A program made the position numbers and the translations under genes. A stretch of 64,000 nt of DNA from JAMZMI01 sp964353015 (lineage in GTDB: Bacteria; Bacteroidota; Bacteroidia; Cytophagales; Cyclobacteriaceae). Positions 17,617 through 27,144 of the stretch are shown piece by piece; the first letter of the stretch is position 1; each line of letters opens with the position of its first letter. The stretch spans positions 1-64,000 of the forward strand of contig CAYGUA010000018.1 in assembly GCA_964353015.1 (NCBI GenBank). Direction: 5' to 3'. A model generated the notes under the pieces. That model worked only from the letters and a program-made list of their open reading frames with translations, was not told the origin of the DNA and ran no database searches.

Positions 17617-18591
17617 ATGAAATCGATACCTGAACTCCAGGAACTAATTAGCCAAGAGATAGAATCCCTCAAGTATGGAGACAAACCAGAAAATCTCTAT
17701 GCGCCAATATCTTACATCATGTCACTTGGTGGAAAGCGCTTGAGGCCACTTCTCGTCTTGCTGGCTTATCAGCTAAAAAATGAAAATGTTGAATCCATCA
17801 TCAAACCAGCATTGGCAGTGGAGGTATTTCACAACTTCACATTGATGCATGATGACATCATGGATAAAGCTCCCCTAAGAAGAGGCCAACCAACTGTGCA
17901 TGAGAAGTGGGATGAAAATGTGGCCATTCTGAGTGGCGATACGATGTTGGTAAAAGGGTATGAGTTGATGCTGCATGTAGCGCCGAATCTTTTGCCGGAA
18001 GCTTTGCGACTTTTTAACAAATGTGCTGTAGAAGTTTGTGAAGGTCAGCAGATTGATATGAATTTTGAATCATGCGATGTGGTATCAGTAGAGGAATACA
18101 TTGATATGATTCGATTGAAAACCGCTGTTTTGCTTGGATTTAGTCTGGAATTGGGAGCGCTCCTTGCTGGTTTTTCATCTGAACACAGAAAAAAAATCAA
18201 CGAACTTGGAGTCAACATGGGGATTGGTTTTCAGCTCATGGATGATTTGCTCGATGTGTATGGGGATCAGGAAAAATTTGGCAAGCAGGTAGGAGGCGAT
18301 ATCGTTTCAAATAAAAAAACATATTTATTGATTACAGCATTGGAAAAAGCAGATCCGGCTCAACACACAATTTTATCTGAATGGATCGCCAAATTTGATT
18401 TTTCAGTAGATGAAAAAGTGAAAACGATTAAAGGGGTTTATGATGAAATCGGAATCTATGAACTGACATCTAAGAAAATGAATGAGTATTTTGATAAGGC
18501 GTTTGATATTTTGAATGAAATTGAGGCTGACGAAAAAGCAAAGGCTCAACTTATGCAGTTTACATTAGCACTAATGAAAAGAGAATCGTAA
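17617..18591 (+). CDS. Polyprenyl (isoprenyl) diphosphate synthase
   Basis: A 324-residue trans-prenyltransferase that extends allylic diphosphates with isopentenyl diphosphate for quinones or carotenoids. Both aspartate-rich magnesium sites are present: Asp79, Asp80 and Asp83 in HDDIMDKAPLRRG, and DDLLD at 209-213. GGKRLRP near residue 38 is the diphosphate-binding opening. Chain length (GGPP or longer) cannot be read safely from the sequence. The stop overlaps the rhomboid start by one base, with cytidine deaminase after that, so the three are probably one transcript. Confidence 0.92.
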   Translation: MKSIPELQELISQEIESLKYGDKPENLYAPISYIMSLGGKRLRPLLVLLAYQLKNENVESIIKPALAVEVFHNFTLMHDDIMDKAPLRRGQPTVHEKWDENVAILSGDTMLVKGYELMLHVAPNLLPEALRLFNKCAVEVCEGQQIDMNFESCDVVSVEEYIDMIRLKTAVLLGFSLELGALLAGFSSEHRKKINELGVNMGIGFQLMDDLLDVYGDQEKFGKQVGGDIVSNKKTYLLITALEKADPAQHTILSEWIAKFDFSVDEKVKTIKGVYDEIGIYELTSKKMNEYFDKAFDILNEIEADEKAKAQLMQFTLALMKRES

Positions 18592-19214
18592 TGTCAGTCA
18601 CTATCATCATTATCATCGTAACTGTTGCGATAAGTTTTGCAGCATTTAATAATGCCAATATTTTCCAAAAAGGCTTGATGAATCCTTACATGGTGATTCA
18701 TAAGCATCAATATTACCGAATGATTTCCTCGGGGTTTTTACACGGTAGCTACGTGCATTTGGGGTTTAACATGTTTACATTTTATTTTTTCGGAAATGTG
18801 GTTGAGCAGGTATTTGGACAGATCATGGGCAGCCAGTCGGTGATTGTGTACATACTATTTTACATAAGTGCAATTATCGTTTCAGATTTACCAGTAGCCA
18901 TTAAAAACAGAAACAATCCGGGATATAATAGCCTGGGAGCTTCTGGCGCTGTGTCAGCCATGGTCTTTGCAAGTATTTTGTATTATCCGCTAAACGATAT
19001 ATGTCTGTATGCAGTACTCTGCATTCCCGGCTTTATTTTAGGTACACTTTATGTGATTTACTCCTACTATCAAGGGAAAAACATGAGTGACAATATCAAC
19101 CATGAAGCACATTTATATGGAGCTATTTATGGTGTCATTTTTTCACTTATATTGTATCCGGGAGCTGGACCTGTATTCATTGAGCAAATTTTATCTTATC
19201 GTCCATTTCAATAA
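18591..19214 (+). CDS. Rhomboid-family intramembrane serine protease
   Basis: A 207-residue six-helix membrane protein. The catalytic serine is Ser118 in GASGAVSA and the histidine is His174 in HEAHLYGA. The HVHLGFN region (HGSYVHLGFN, about 51-60) provides the oxyanion-side His and Asn. The protein cleaves transmembrane helices near the membrane surface. It overlaps the prenyl synthase stop by one base. It is the smallest of three rhomboids in this window and has no extra domains. Confidence 0.88.
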   Translation: MSVTIIIIIVTVAISFAAFNNANIFQKGLMNPYMVIHKHQYYRMISSGFLHGSYVHLGFNMFTFYFFGNVVEQVFGQIMGSQSVIVYILFYISAIIVSDLPVAIKNRNNPGYNSLGASGAVSAMVFASILYYPLNDICLYAVLCIPGFILGTLYVIYSYYQGKNMSDNINHEAHLYGAIYGVIFSLILYPGAGPVFIEQILSYRPFQ

Positions 19215-19219
19215 ATCAC

Positions 19220-19690
19220 ATGACAAACCTTTCTATCAATTACAAAATATTGGAGTTTGATGATTTGTCTGCCAATGACCGACAGTTGGTGCTTGCGGGT
19301 GAACAAGGTTTGAAAAATGCGTATGCGCCTTATAGTCTATTTTCTGTGGGAAGTGCTGTTCGTGATATGAATGGGAAAATAACCACTGGAAATAATCAGG
19401 AAAATGCTGCATATCCCTCTGGGCTGTGTGCGGAGCGAGTTGCATTATTTGCAGCAAAATCACAGGATCAAACACCACTTGAGACCATTGTGGTTCTAGC
19501 CAAAAATCAAGAACAACATCTTGCCGATGCATTTCCTTGTGGCAATTGCCGGCAGGTGATGATGGAATATGCTTCCCTTCAAAAGAGCCCTATTCGTATT
19601 TTGATGCAGAGAAAGGAGGGTGACTTTATCCTTCTTGATGATGTCAGGATCTTACTTCCTTTTCACTTTGATGCCCAACAACTGAAATAA
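19220..19690 (+). CDS. cdd: Cytidine deaminase
   Basis: A 156-residue zinc enzyme turning cytidine and deoxycytidine into uridine and deoxyuridine for pyrimidine salvage. The zinc and proton-shuttle motif is LCAER; the second zinc ligands are in PCGNCRQ. YAPYSLFSVGSAV near the start is the classic homotetrameric type. The length is slightly above the usual 130-140. It follows the rhomboid gene after five bases. Confidence 0.95.
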   Translation: MTNLSINYKILEFDDLSANDRQLVLAGEQGLKNAYAPYSLFSVGSAVRDMNGKITTGNNQENAAYPSGLCAERVALFAAKSQDQTPLETIVVLAKNQEQHLADAFPCGNCRQVMMEYASLQKSPIRILMQRKEGDFILLDDVRILLPFHFDAQQLK

Positions 19691-19692
19691 AA

Positions 19693-19733
19693 AAAGGAGG
19701 TTGCTTTCAGCATTGCCAAAAACAACCCCCTTT
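19693..19733. terminator. Probable bidirectional terminator
   Basis: AAAGGAGGTTG pairs with CAACCCCCTTT with one mismatch around a 19-base loop, between the converging cdd and FKBP genes. A run of A precedes it, giving a T tract on the minus strand. Confidence 0.6.
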
Positions 19734-19755
19734 AGAAATCATTTTAGTACTAATA

Positions 19756-20460
19756 TTATTCTCCGCCTTCGTTGATAGAAATCAACTCAACTTCAAACAC
19801 CAAAACTGCATTTGGGGGAATATCACCACCAGCACCTCTTGGACCATACCCAAGATCTGAAGGAATTACAAGTTCTGCTTTTCCTCCCGGCTTCATCATT
19901 TGTAGTCCTTCTGTCCATCCAGCGATTACACGGTTAAGTGGAAAAGTGGCCGGCTGACCTCTTTCTACTGAGCTATCAAACACAGTTCCATCAATCAATT
20001 TTCCTGTGTAGTGAACAGTTACCTGATCTGTTTCAGTCGGGTAGTCACCTGCACCTTCAATTATCTCGCGATACTGAAGACCTGATTCAGTGGTAATCAC
20101 TCCTTCTTTTTCACTGTTAGTTGCCAGGAAGTCGATACCTTCTTTTACCATAGATTCATTTCTTTCGTTTTCCTTTTCTTTTGCTTTTTCATCAAAAGCC
20201 TGGAAGCAAGCATTCATTTGCTCTTCAGTAAGCATTAAATCACCTTCAGCAATGGCATCTTTCATACCTTTAGCCAATACGTCAGGATTGATTCCAACCA
20301 CTTTTCTTCTTAAAATATCCTTACCAATTTGTACACCGTAGCTATAGCTTACACTGTCCTCTAGCGAAGAAAGTGAAACTGACCCAGAAGTACCAGCCTT
20401 ATCACAGCCGACTACAGTTGCCAAAAGGGCAACAATTACAATTACACTAAGATTTTTCAT
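19756..20460 (-). CDS. FKBP-type peptidyl-prolyl isomerase lipoprotein
   Basis: A 234-residue lipoprotein with lipobox VVGC and lipidated Cys19. The N-terminal half (about 30-120) is the FKBP_N dimerisation helix region with DSVSYSYGVQIG, and the C-terminal half is the FKBP catalytic domain (VTVHYTGKLIDGTVFDSS, GWTEGLQMMKPGG, PPNAVLVFEVEL). It should speed prolyl isomerisation and chaperone proteins in the periplasm. The ATG at 20460 is preferred; a TTG four codons upstream only adds MNDI. A second FKBP lipoprotein lies at 40838. Confidence 0.93.
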   Translation of the reverse strand: MKNLSVIVIVALLATVVGCDKAGTSGSVSLSSLEDSVSYSYGVQIGKDILRRKVVGINPDVLAKGMKDAIAEGDLMLTEEQMNACFQAFDEKAKEKENERNESMVKEGIDFLATNSEKEGVITTESGLQYREIIEGAGDYPTETDQVTVHYTGKLIDGTVFDSSVERGQPATFPLNRVIAGWTEGLQMMKPGGKAELVIPSDLGYGPRGAGGDIPPNAVLVFEVELISINEGGE

Positions 20461-20596
20461 TATATCATTCAATTTTTCATGCGAAGGTAAAGGAATAATT
20501 CATTCTGATTGCAGATGCGTTTCGTTTATCCCCAATTGTGTGAAATCTGAGCGAAAAACTCGCTTAATTTGCCACTTCAATTTTTTAGTGTGACTT

Positions 20597-22270
20597 ATGG
20601 AAAGTGAGAAAAAAGCTTCTTTGAATTTTATTGAGCAGATTATAGAGGATGACTTGAAAAGTGGGAAACATGTCTCAATTCAAACACGATTTCCTCCTGA
20701 GCCAAACGGGTATTTGCATATTGGTCATGCCAAATCTATTTGTCTGAATTTTGGCCTGGCCAAAAAATATAATGGTAAATGCAATTTAAGATTTGATGAT
20801 ACCAATCCTGAAAAGGAAAGTGAAGAGTATGTCAATTCGATTAAAGAAAATGTAGAATGGCTTGGCTTCAAATGGGATGGAGAATACTTCGCCTCTGATT
20901 ATTTCGATACGCTATACGAATATGCAATCAGGCTTATCAAAAAAGGAAGTGCCTATGTGGATGACCTTAGCCAGGAGCAATTCAATAAAATAAAAGGAAC
21001 ACCGACTGTGCCTGGTAAGCACAGTCTATATCGTGATCGCTCACCTGCAGAAAACCTGAAACTTTTTGAAGAAATGCGCGCAGGCAAATATGAGAATGGA
21101 GAAAAAGTGCTCAGGGCGAAAATTGACATGTCGTCACCTAACATGCATATGAGAGATCCAATTTTATATCGCATCAAACATGTGGATCACCATCGCACTG
21201 GAGATGCCTGGTGCATTTATCCAACTTATGATTTTGCTCATGGGCAGTCTGATAGTGTGGAAAAAATCACCCATTCACTTTGTACACTTGAATTCGAAGT
21301 ACATCGTCCATTGTACGAATGGCTAATCAAGGAGCTGGAAATATACCCAACACGACAAATCGAATTTGCACGATTGAATTTGAGCTACACGATTGTGAGT
21401 AAAAGAAAACTTTTGGAATTGGTGGAAGGAAACCATGTGAGTGGATGGGACGACCCTAGAATGCCAACAATTTCTGGTATTAAAAGGAGAGGGTATACAC
21501 CAGAATCAATTCGATCTTTTGCCGAGAAAATAGGTGTAGCCAGAAGAGACGGTATCATAGACGTGGCATTGCTAGAGCATGCGGTACGTGAGGATCTCAA
21601 TAAAAAAACAAACAGGGTGATGGGAATTTTGGATCCTGTGAAACTGGTGATTACCAACTGGCCTGAAGGGAAAACAGAAATACTCACGGGCATCAATAAT
21701 CCGGAAGATGAATCCGCGGGCACCCGTGACATTCCATTTGATGGGGTAGTTTATATCGACCGGGCTGATTTTATGGAAGAGCCACCAAGCCCGAAAAAGT
21801 GGTTCAGACTAGGTCCTGATCGCGAAGTGCGTTTGAAATACGCGTATATCATCAATTGTACTGGTTTCAAAAAGAACGAGTCTGGTGAGATAGAAGAGAT
21901 ATATGCTGAATATGACCCTGAAACCAAAAGTGGCCATGATACCACGGGTAAAAAGGTGAAAGGAACTTTAGGTTGGGTTTGCGCCAGTGATGCCATTTCA
22001 GCAGAAATCCGCCTCTATGATCGATTGTTCATGACGGAAAACATGAATGACATAGATGATGATTTCAAAGAGCATCTGAATCCTGACTCCTTAAGTATCA
22101 ACAAAAATGTAGCATTAGAAGGCTCGTTGCGAGGTGCTAAAGTTGGTGACCAGTTTCAATTTGAAAGAGTAGGTTATTTTCGTGTGGATGAAGACTCCAC
22201 AACTGATAATCTGGTTCTTAATCAAACGATCACATTAAGAGATAATTGGCAGAAAAAAGGGGATAATTAA
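20597..22270 (+). CDS. glnS: Glutaminyl-tRNA synthetase
   Basis: A 557-residue class I synthetase that charges tRNA-Gln with glutamine. The HIGH motif is at 41-44 in PEPNGYLHIGHAKS, and the KMSKS-loop equivalent is VSKRK at 267-271. LRFDDTNPEKESEEYV and GWDDPRMPTISG are typical. A C-terminal beta-barrel anticodon domain follows. A true GlnRS implies that the cell need not rely on GatCAB for Gln-tRNA. Its last four bases overlap the last four of the converging lipoprotein gene. Confidence 0.96.
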   Translation: MESEKKASLNFIEQIIEDDLKSGKHVSIQTRFPPEPNGYLHIGHAKSICLNFGLAKKYNGKCNLRFDDTNPEKESEEYVNSIKENVEWLGFKWDGEYFASDYFDTLYEYAIRLIKKGSAYVDDLSQEQFNKIKGTPTVPGKHSLYRDRSPAENLKLFEEMRAGKYENGEKVLRAKIDMSSPNMHMRDPILYRIKHVDHHRTGDAWCIYPTYDFAHGQSDSVEKITHSLCTLEFEVHRPLYEWLIKELEIYPTRQIEFARLNLSYTIVSKRKLLELVEGNHVSGWDDPRMPTISGIKRRGYTPESIRSFAEKIGVARRDGIIDVALLEHAVREDLNKKTNRVMGILDPVKLVITNWPEGKTEILTGINNPEDESAGTRDIPFDGVVYIDRADFMEEPPSPKKWFRLGPDREVRLKYAYIINCTGFKKNESGEIEEIYAEYDPETKSGHDTTGKKVKGTLGWVCASDAISAEIRLYDRLFMTENMNDIDDDFKEHLNPDSLSINKNVALEGSLRGAKVGDQFQFERVGYFRVDEDSTTDNLVLNQTITLRDNWQKKGDN

Positions 22271-23400
22271 TATCCCCTATAATAATTTGTGATTTTACTG
22301 ACCACTTGATCATAAAGTGGAGCGGTGAATTCTTCAAACATGATCTGAGGGTTGGGAATACCTATTTCCGACCTCTTAGTCAGGCTTAGTTGTTCATCAT
22401 CTAAGGCTCTTCCGTCACCTTTATAAGTCGCCCATTTTGTAATCCAGGTATATTCGCTTGGCATTTTTTCCTGAGTGATTACTTTTTGCGTTTCATTATC
22501 TATGATTTTGAAATCTAGAACGCCACCACCAGTTATTGCTTTTTCAGAGATACGGATTGTGGCTTTCACTGTGCCATATATTTTTTCACCGTCTTTGGTT
22601 GCCAAAACTACACTGTCCCTTGACACTTCCTTTTCAGTATTATTTTGAAACACATTACCAAGAGAAAATCTATCAAATTCCATCTTAATGATATGATCCA
22701 CAAATTCGAGTTTTAGGTTTTCTGCTTCACCTGGAGTGTAGAACTGCACATATTTATTGATCGGTTGATGCTGTAAATATTCGTTGATTTTATTCACAAA
22801 AAACTCATGCCTTACTTCGAGCATTCGGCCCGGGCTTGGAATGGGTTCTACTACAACTTTGAGTGTGGCGAAGTATAGCGCTTCTGCGAGTCTATCATCC
22901 ACATCTTTGTAACGAGGCACCATGTTTTTGGCCATTTCGAAATGCTGATGAGCCTCAATTGCGCTGGCACGGGACTGTTTTTGCTTCAATGCAATTACGC
23001 CCATATTATATCTGTTTTCTGCTGCTTTTTCTTTGGCAGTTGATAATTCATTGTTGTACTTCACTGGATTGGGCACCAGATCCAAACAGCCAGGACATCT
23101 GCGTATGGCGTCATATAGTTTGTTGATAGACGTATATTCATTGGCCATTTTTTCCCAACGAAATGGATCCGTTGAGTTCGTAGCGCTGTTGATATTATCC
23201 AGATGCATATCTAAAGCAAGTTTGTAGGCTTTACGCAATGTAGCCGACGCTTTTTTGCTGTCATCGTTGGATTTTAGCCTATTTACAGCCTGTGTCACAG
23301 CCAGATCATAATCACCTTTTTCTAAGGCTTTTTTTCCCGTTTGACAAGAAGTAAAAATGATCATGAATGAAATAAGTGAGAAGAAGTATAGTTTGTTCAT
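22267..23400 (-). CDS. Lipoprotein with TPR-like helices, unknown function
   Basis: A 377-residue lipoprotein with lipobox FTSC and Cys19. Residues about 20-190 are helical and TPR-like (KGDYDLAVTQAVNRL, NRYNMGVIALKQKQSRASAIEAHQHFEMAK). The rest is beta-rich (GEKIYGTVKATIRISEKA, FKIIDNETQKVI). It is probably attached to the outer membrane. The family appears limited to Bacteroidota and I know no function. It converges on glnS with a four-base overlap of coding ends. Confidence 0.78.
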   Translation of the reverse strand: MNKLYFFSLISFMIIFTSCQTGKKALEKGDYDLAVTQAVNRLKSNDDSKKASATLRKAYKLALDMHLDNINSATNSTDPFRWEKMANEYTSINKLYDAIRRCPGCLDLVPNPVKYNNELSTAKEKAAENRYNMGVIALKQKQSRASAIEAHQHFEMAKNMVPRYKDVDDRLAEALYFATLKVVVEPIPSPGRMLEVRHEFFVNKINEYLQHQPINKYVQFYTPGEAENLKLEFVDHIIKMEFDRFSLGNVFQNNTEKEVSRDSVVLATKDGEKIYGTVKATIRISEKAITGGGVLDFKIIDNETQKVITQEKMPSEYTWITKWATYKGDGRALDDEQLSLTKRSEIGIPNPQIMFEEFTAPLYDQVVSKITNYYRGY

Positions 23401-23531
23401 AGTGATTGAATTTGTACCTAAAGATATTTACTCCATATATAATGCCAACTAGTTCAGATGCAATCATTATACAATAATGATTACGGAATGATTTTTTTTA
23501 CTAAATTCAACCCAACTATATCTAGATCACT

Positions 23532-23807
23532 ATGTCAATTGCAGTAAAAGATTTCGTGCCTGAAAAATCCAAAGGAGGAATGTTTAAGTCAGGTAAGGTT
23601 GAAAATTTTGATGAAGTCATTGGTAAGATGAACCAATGGGTTCATGAAAATCGCAATATTGAAGTCGTCAATATTGAAACCGTGGTACTCCCAAATATTC
23701 ATGATAGCAATGAAGAAGGCAGTCAGGACACAGAACTTTGGACGGGTGGTGAATCCAGCTCTCAATGGTATCAGTTGCTTAGAGTTTGGTACAGAACTGA
23801 GTCTTAA
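23532..23807 (+). CDS. Conserved small hypothetical, 91 aa
   Basis: A 91-residue soluble protein beginning MSIAVKDFVPEKSKGGMF, with an acidic middle and a C-terminus containing SSSQWYQLLRVWY. There is no signal peptide or known domain. Codon use matches the neighbours, and the intergenic spacing on both sides fits a free-standing gene. A competing ORF in another frame has no such composition. I believe it has homologues in Bacteroidota, but I cannot name a function. Confidence 0.65.
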   Translation: MSIAVKDFVPEKSKGGMFKSGKVENFDEVIGKMNQWVHENRNIEVVNIETVVLPNIHDSNEEGSQDTELWTGGESSSQWYQLLRVWYRTES

Positions 23808-23825
23808 ATCATCAGTTTTAGGGGT

Positions 23826-26402
23826 TTAACTTTCACTTCGAATAGATTCCATCGGGCTTTTATTCAAAATGCTTCGGTTGTTTAGCAATCCTATGATGGT
23901 TGTGATTGTACAAATCCCAACCAAAATTTGTAATGATTGAATAGCCGATGGGATGAAAACAAATTCGAAAACATATTTTCCAAGTAAAAAGGAAAACAAA
24001 GTAGCCAATATTAGACCAAGCAAGCCACCAATGAGGCTAAGAAAAAAGTATTCTGAAGTGATGATTTTCCAGAGTTGAAGATCAGTAGCTCCAAGTGTAC
24101 GCAGTAGCACATTTTCTTTTACTCGCTGAAAGCGGCTTAGTATGATAGAGCTGATAAGCATAATTAAACCTGTGGCTATGCTGATGAAAGCCATAAACTG
24201 AATAACAAAGGCCACTTTCCCCAAAATCTCATCGAGAGTTTTAAGAATAAGCTCCAGGTCAATCACTGATACATTTGGGAAATTTTTGACAACAGCCTGC
24301 TGATAACTTGCTGCATTTTGAGGATTGGTTGTCTTAGTAATAAGCACGTGAAATTGCGGTGCTTTTTCTAGAACACCAGAAGGAAAGACTACCAGAAAAT
24401 TGGTTTGAACCCTTCGCCAATCTATTTCCCTGAAACTTCCCACATAGGTTTTAACCACCGCCCCTTGGATATTGAATAACAATTCATCACCTATCATCAC
24501 ATTCATTCTTTCGGCGTAATCTTCCGAAATGGAGACAAGGATGCTGTCATTTTCAGGATTTTTCTTTCCATTCCATTTTCCTGCTGTCAGTTTTTCTGAT
24601 GAAATCAAACTATCCCGATAGGTCACGCGGTACTCTCGGGTATACACCCAATCTTTTGTTTTTATGGTTGTGTCTTGTTCTGCCTCATTTTTGCTTATGC
24701 CGTTTATTTCCAACAGCCTCATGGTGACAACAGGGACTTCCTGTAAAATTGGCAGGTCAAATTCCTCTGTTAATAACTTTAGATTTTCTTTTTGACTTGG
24801 TTGAATATCGAAAAGTATAGTGTTTGGTCGATCCTCAGCACCCGAGATTGAAACTCGCTCGATGAGCATATTTTCTACAAAAATCAAAGTGGCAATAAAT
24901 GCTGTTCCAAGGCCAAGCGTGATGATCAATAATCTGGTTTGATTCTGCGGGCGATATAAATTCGAAAGACCTTGACGCATTACATAAGGCAAGTTGTCTG
25001 GCATAATCAGTTTGATCAGCTTGGTAAGTCCAACTGCAATCAAATACAACAAGGCAACACTTACGATAAGCGATCCTGTAAAAATGAGTGAATCTTTCCA
25101 GTCTCTGATTTGAACAAATACCACCAATATCAGAAAACCAATGGTCACCAGAATCAGACTGATTTGGATCAGATCTATTTTGGCACGACTTGATTCAAAA
25201 TCCGCTCTTATGGCCTGAAGCGGACTTATATTTCTGACTGACATAAGTGGGATCAAAGCAAAAAGCACTGATGTGACAACACCAATAGTTATTCCCAAAA
25301 GGATGGATGTCCAGGATAACGAGGAGGTGATTGTCAGCGGGAGAAAGTCCTGAAGCAGCACAGGTAAATAAATATGTAAACCAACTCCCAATAAACATCC
25401 GATCATTGAACCAATCAGACCGAAAAATGCAACTTGAATCAGGAAAATGTAGATAGCCTGATGAGCTTTCATGCCGAGACATCTGAGTGTAGCTATGATG
25501 GCTGTTTTTTCTTTGGTGTAAACGTAAATCGAGCTGGAAATACCTATACAGCCAAGTAGAAGGGCAATGAATGCAATCAAGCTCAGGAAATTTGTCAGAT
25601 CGCCAAAAGACTGATCAGTATCTTTTTTTCTTTCTTCCACATCGTCTGCGCTGTAGCCGAGTTTATCAGCAGCGGTAACCAATTTATTCAATCCAAGTGT
25701 ATCAGAATCGACATCAAATTTGAAATAACTGAGGTAGTTGACACGACTTCCTTTTTGAATTAACTCCGTATCGACGGCAAATTGATATGGAATATAAACG
25801 ACAGGAGAAGCCGCCGCTCCGATTCCACTTTGTCCGGGCATTTTCTGCAGTTTGCCCAATATTGTAAATGATTGTTGCCCGATTTTGAGTTCATCGCCCA
25901 GCTCCACATTATACTGTAGCATCAGTTTCTCATCAACCAACGCGTAGCGTCCTTTTTTGAATGCTAACGCCGCGGAAGCAGGTTCGGTCTCGATATTTCC
26001 ATAGTACGGATAATTTCCCTTTAGCGCCCTGACCTGAATAAGTCGGCTACTCTCTGTAGCAGGAAAGTACACCATGGAGGCGAAATAGAGCTCAGTAGAA
26101 TTTTCAGGTGCGCGTCTATTAAATTCTGTATATAGACTATCTGTTAGTGGTTGCGAACCTTTGATTTCAACATCTGCACCAAGCAATTCTTTAGCCTGAT
26201 CATTGATCTCGCCAAGCAGGTTTTCACGGAATGAATTGATGCCCACCATTGCACCAATGCCCAACGTAATGGAAGCGATGAACAAAAATAATTTGCCTCC
26301 ATTTTTTCGGGCATCTCGCCAAGCCATCACCCACGGCCATGATGCTTTGTAAGCTGAATTTTTGTGATCCGTCATTTTCTCCTGAAGAAATTTTTCAGTC
26401 AT
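23826..26402 (-). CDS. FtsX-type ABC transporter permease (YbbP-like)
   Basis: An 858-residue permease with two tandem FtsX/MacB-type units. There is an N-terminal helix followed by a large periplasmic domain, a three-helix bundle around 265-395, a linker pair of helices around 415-480, a second periplasmic domain, and a final three-helix bundle near 730-850. Its start overlaps the ABC ATPase stop by four bases, so the two form one exporter. In E. coli ybbA-ybbP lie divergent from tesA, and the same arrangement is seen here. Lipid-related export or extraction across the envelope is suspected but unproven. Confidence 0.88.
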   Translation of the reverse strand: MTEKFLQEKMTDHKNSAYKASWPWVMAWRDARKNGGKLFLFIASITLGIGAMVGINSFRENLLGEINDQAKELLGADVEIKGSQPLTDSLYTEFNRRAPENSTELYFASMVYFPATESSRLIQVRALKGNYPYYGNIETEPASAALAFKKGRYALVDEKLMLQYNVELGDELKIGQQSFTILGKLQKMPGQSGIGAAASPVVYIPYQFAVDTELIQKGSRVNYLSYFKFDVDSDTLGLNKLVTAADKLGYSADDVEERKKDTDQSFGDLTNFLSLIAFIALLLGCIGISSSIYVYTKEKTAIIATLRCLGMKAHQAIYIFLIQVAFFGLIGSMIGCLLGVGLHIYLPVLLQDFLPLTITSSLSWTSILLGITIGVVTSVLFALIPLMSVRNISPLQAIRADFESSRAKIDLIQISLILVTIGFLILVVFVQIRDWKDSLIFTGSLIVSVALLYLIAVGLTKLIKLIMPDNLPYVMRQGLSNLYRPQNQTRLLIITLGLGTAFIATLIFVENMLIERVSISGAEDRPNTILFDIQPSQKENLKLLTEEFDLPILQEVPVVTMRLLEINGISKNEAEQDTTIKTKDWVYTREYRVTYRDSLISSEKLTAGKWNGKKNPENDSILVSISEDYAERMNVMIGDELLFNIQGAVVKTYVGSFREIDWRRVQTNFLVVFPSGVLEKAPQFHVLITKTTNPQNAASYQQAVVKNFPNVSVIDLELILKTLDEILGKVAFVIQFMAFISIATGLIMLISSIILSRFQRVKENVLLRTLGATDLQLWKIITSEYFFLSLIGGLLGLILATLFSFLLGKYVFEFVFIPSAIQSLQILVGICTITTIIGLLNNRSILNKSPMESIRSES

Positions 26403-27073
26403 GATTCGTTTTGGATTTTGCCTGCACGTAAACGGATAACCTGATCAGTACGGCTCGCAAGTTCGTGATCATGGGTGACCAGGATCAAAGTCGTTTTTTC
26501 TTCCTGATTCAATTCGAATAGTAGTGCTTCTATATTTTGACTGGTTTCATCGTCCAGATTGCCGGTTGGCTCATCAGCAAAAAGAACTTTTGGTTTATTG
26601 GAGAAAGCTCGGGCGATGGCAACTCGCTGCTGCTCTCCACCGGATAATTGTGAAGGATAATGATTCATTCGTGCAGCAAGCCCTACTCTTTGAAGTAGCT
26701 CCTCAGCTCTAGGCCTTATGTTTTTTTCACCTCTCAGCTCTAGTGGCACCATCACGTTTTCCAGTGCTGTGAGTGTGGGGATCAATTGAAAATTTTGGAA
26801 TACAAACCCAACATGCGCATTGCGCAGCTGTGCCAATTGATTCTCTGATAGTCCAGTGAGTGAAATCTCGTTGAGCAAAATCCGACCAGAAGTGGGTTGA
26901 TCGAGTCCGGCGCAAAGCCCTAGCAAAGTTGTCTTCCCACTGCCCGAGGGGCCAACAATGGCCAGCGTGCTTCCTGTCTCTACTTCGAACTCAATATTGT
27001 CCAGGACATTGATGGATTTTTCACCACTTTTAAATGATTTGGTAAGCGACTCGGCTTTTAAAATGATAGGCAT
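26399..27073 (-). CDS. ABC transporter ATP-binding protein (YbbA/LolD-like)
   Basis: A 224-residue ATPase. Walker A is GPSGSGKT at 41-48, the signature is LSGGEQQRVAIARA, Walker B is VLFADEPTGNLDDET and the switch histidine lies in LVTHD. It belongs to the MacB/LolD group that energises FtsX-type permeases without a transport pore of the classical kind. The stop overlaps the permease start by four bases. The gene is divergent from the SGNH esterase at 27145, with about 70 bases between for both promoters. Confidence 0.94.
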   Translation of the reverse strand: MPIILKAESLTKSFKSGEKSINVLDNIEFEVETGSTLAIVGPSGSGKTTLLGLCAGLDQPTSGRILLNEISLTGLSENQLAQLRNAHVGFVFQNFQLIPTLTALENVMVPLELRGEKNIRPRAEELLQRVGLAARMNHYPSQLSGGEQQRVAIARAFSNKPKVLFADEPTGNLDDETSQNIEALLFELNQEEKTTLILVTHDHELASRTDQVIRLRAGKIQNES

Positions 27074-27144
27074 GTAAATTCTTTAGATTTACAAAACGAA
27101 ATAGACAGCCGCATGTTTGTTATCTTCGAAATTTGTAATCCCTC

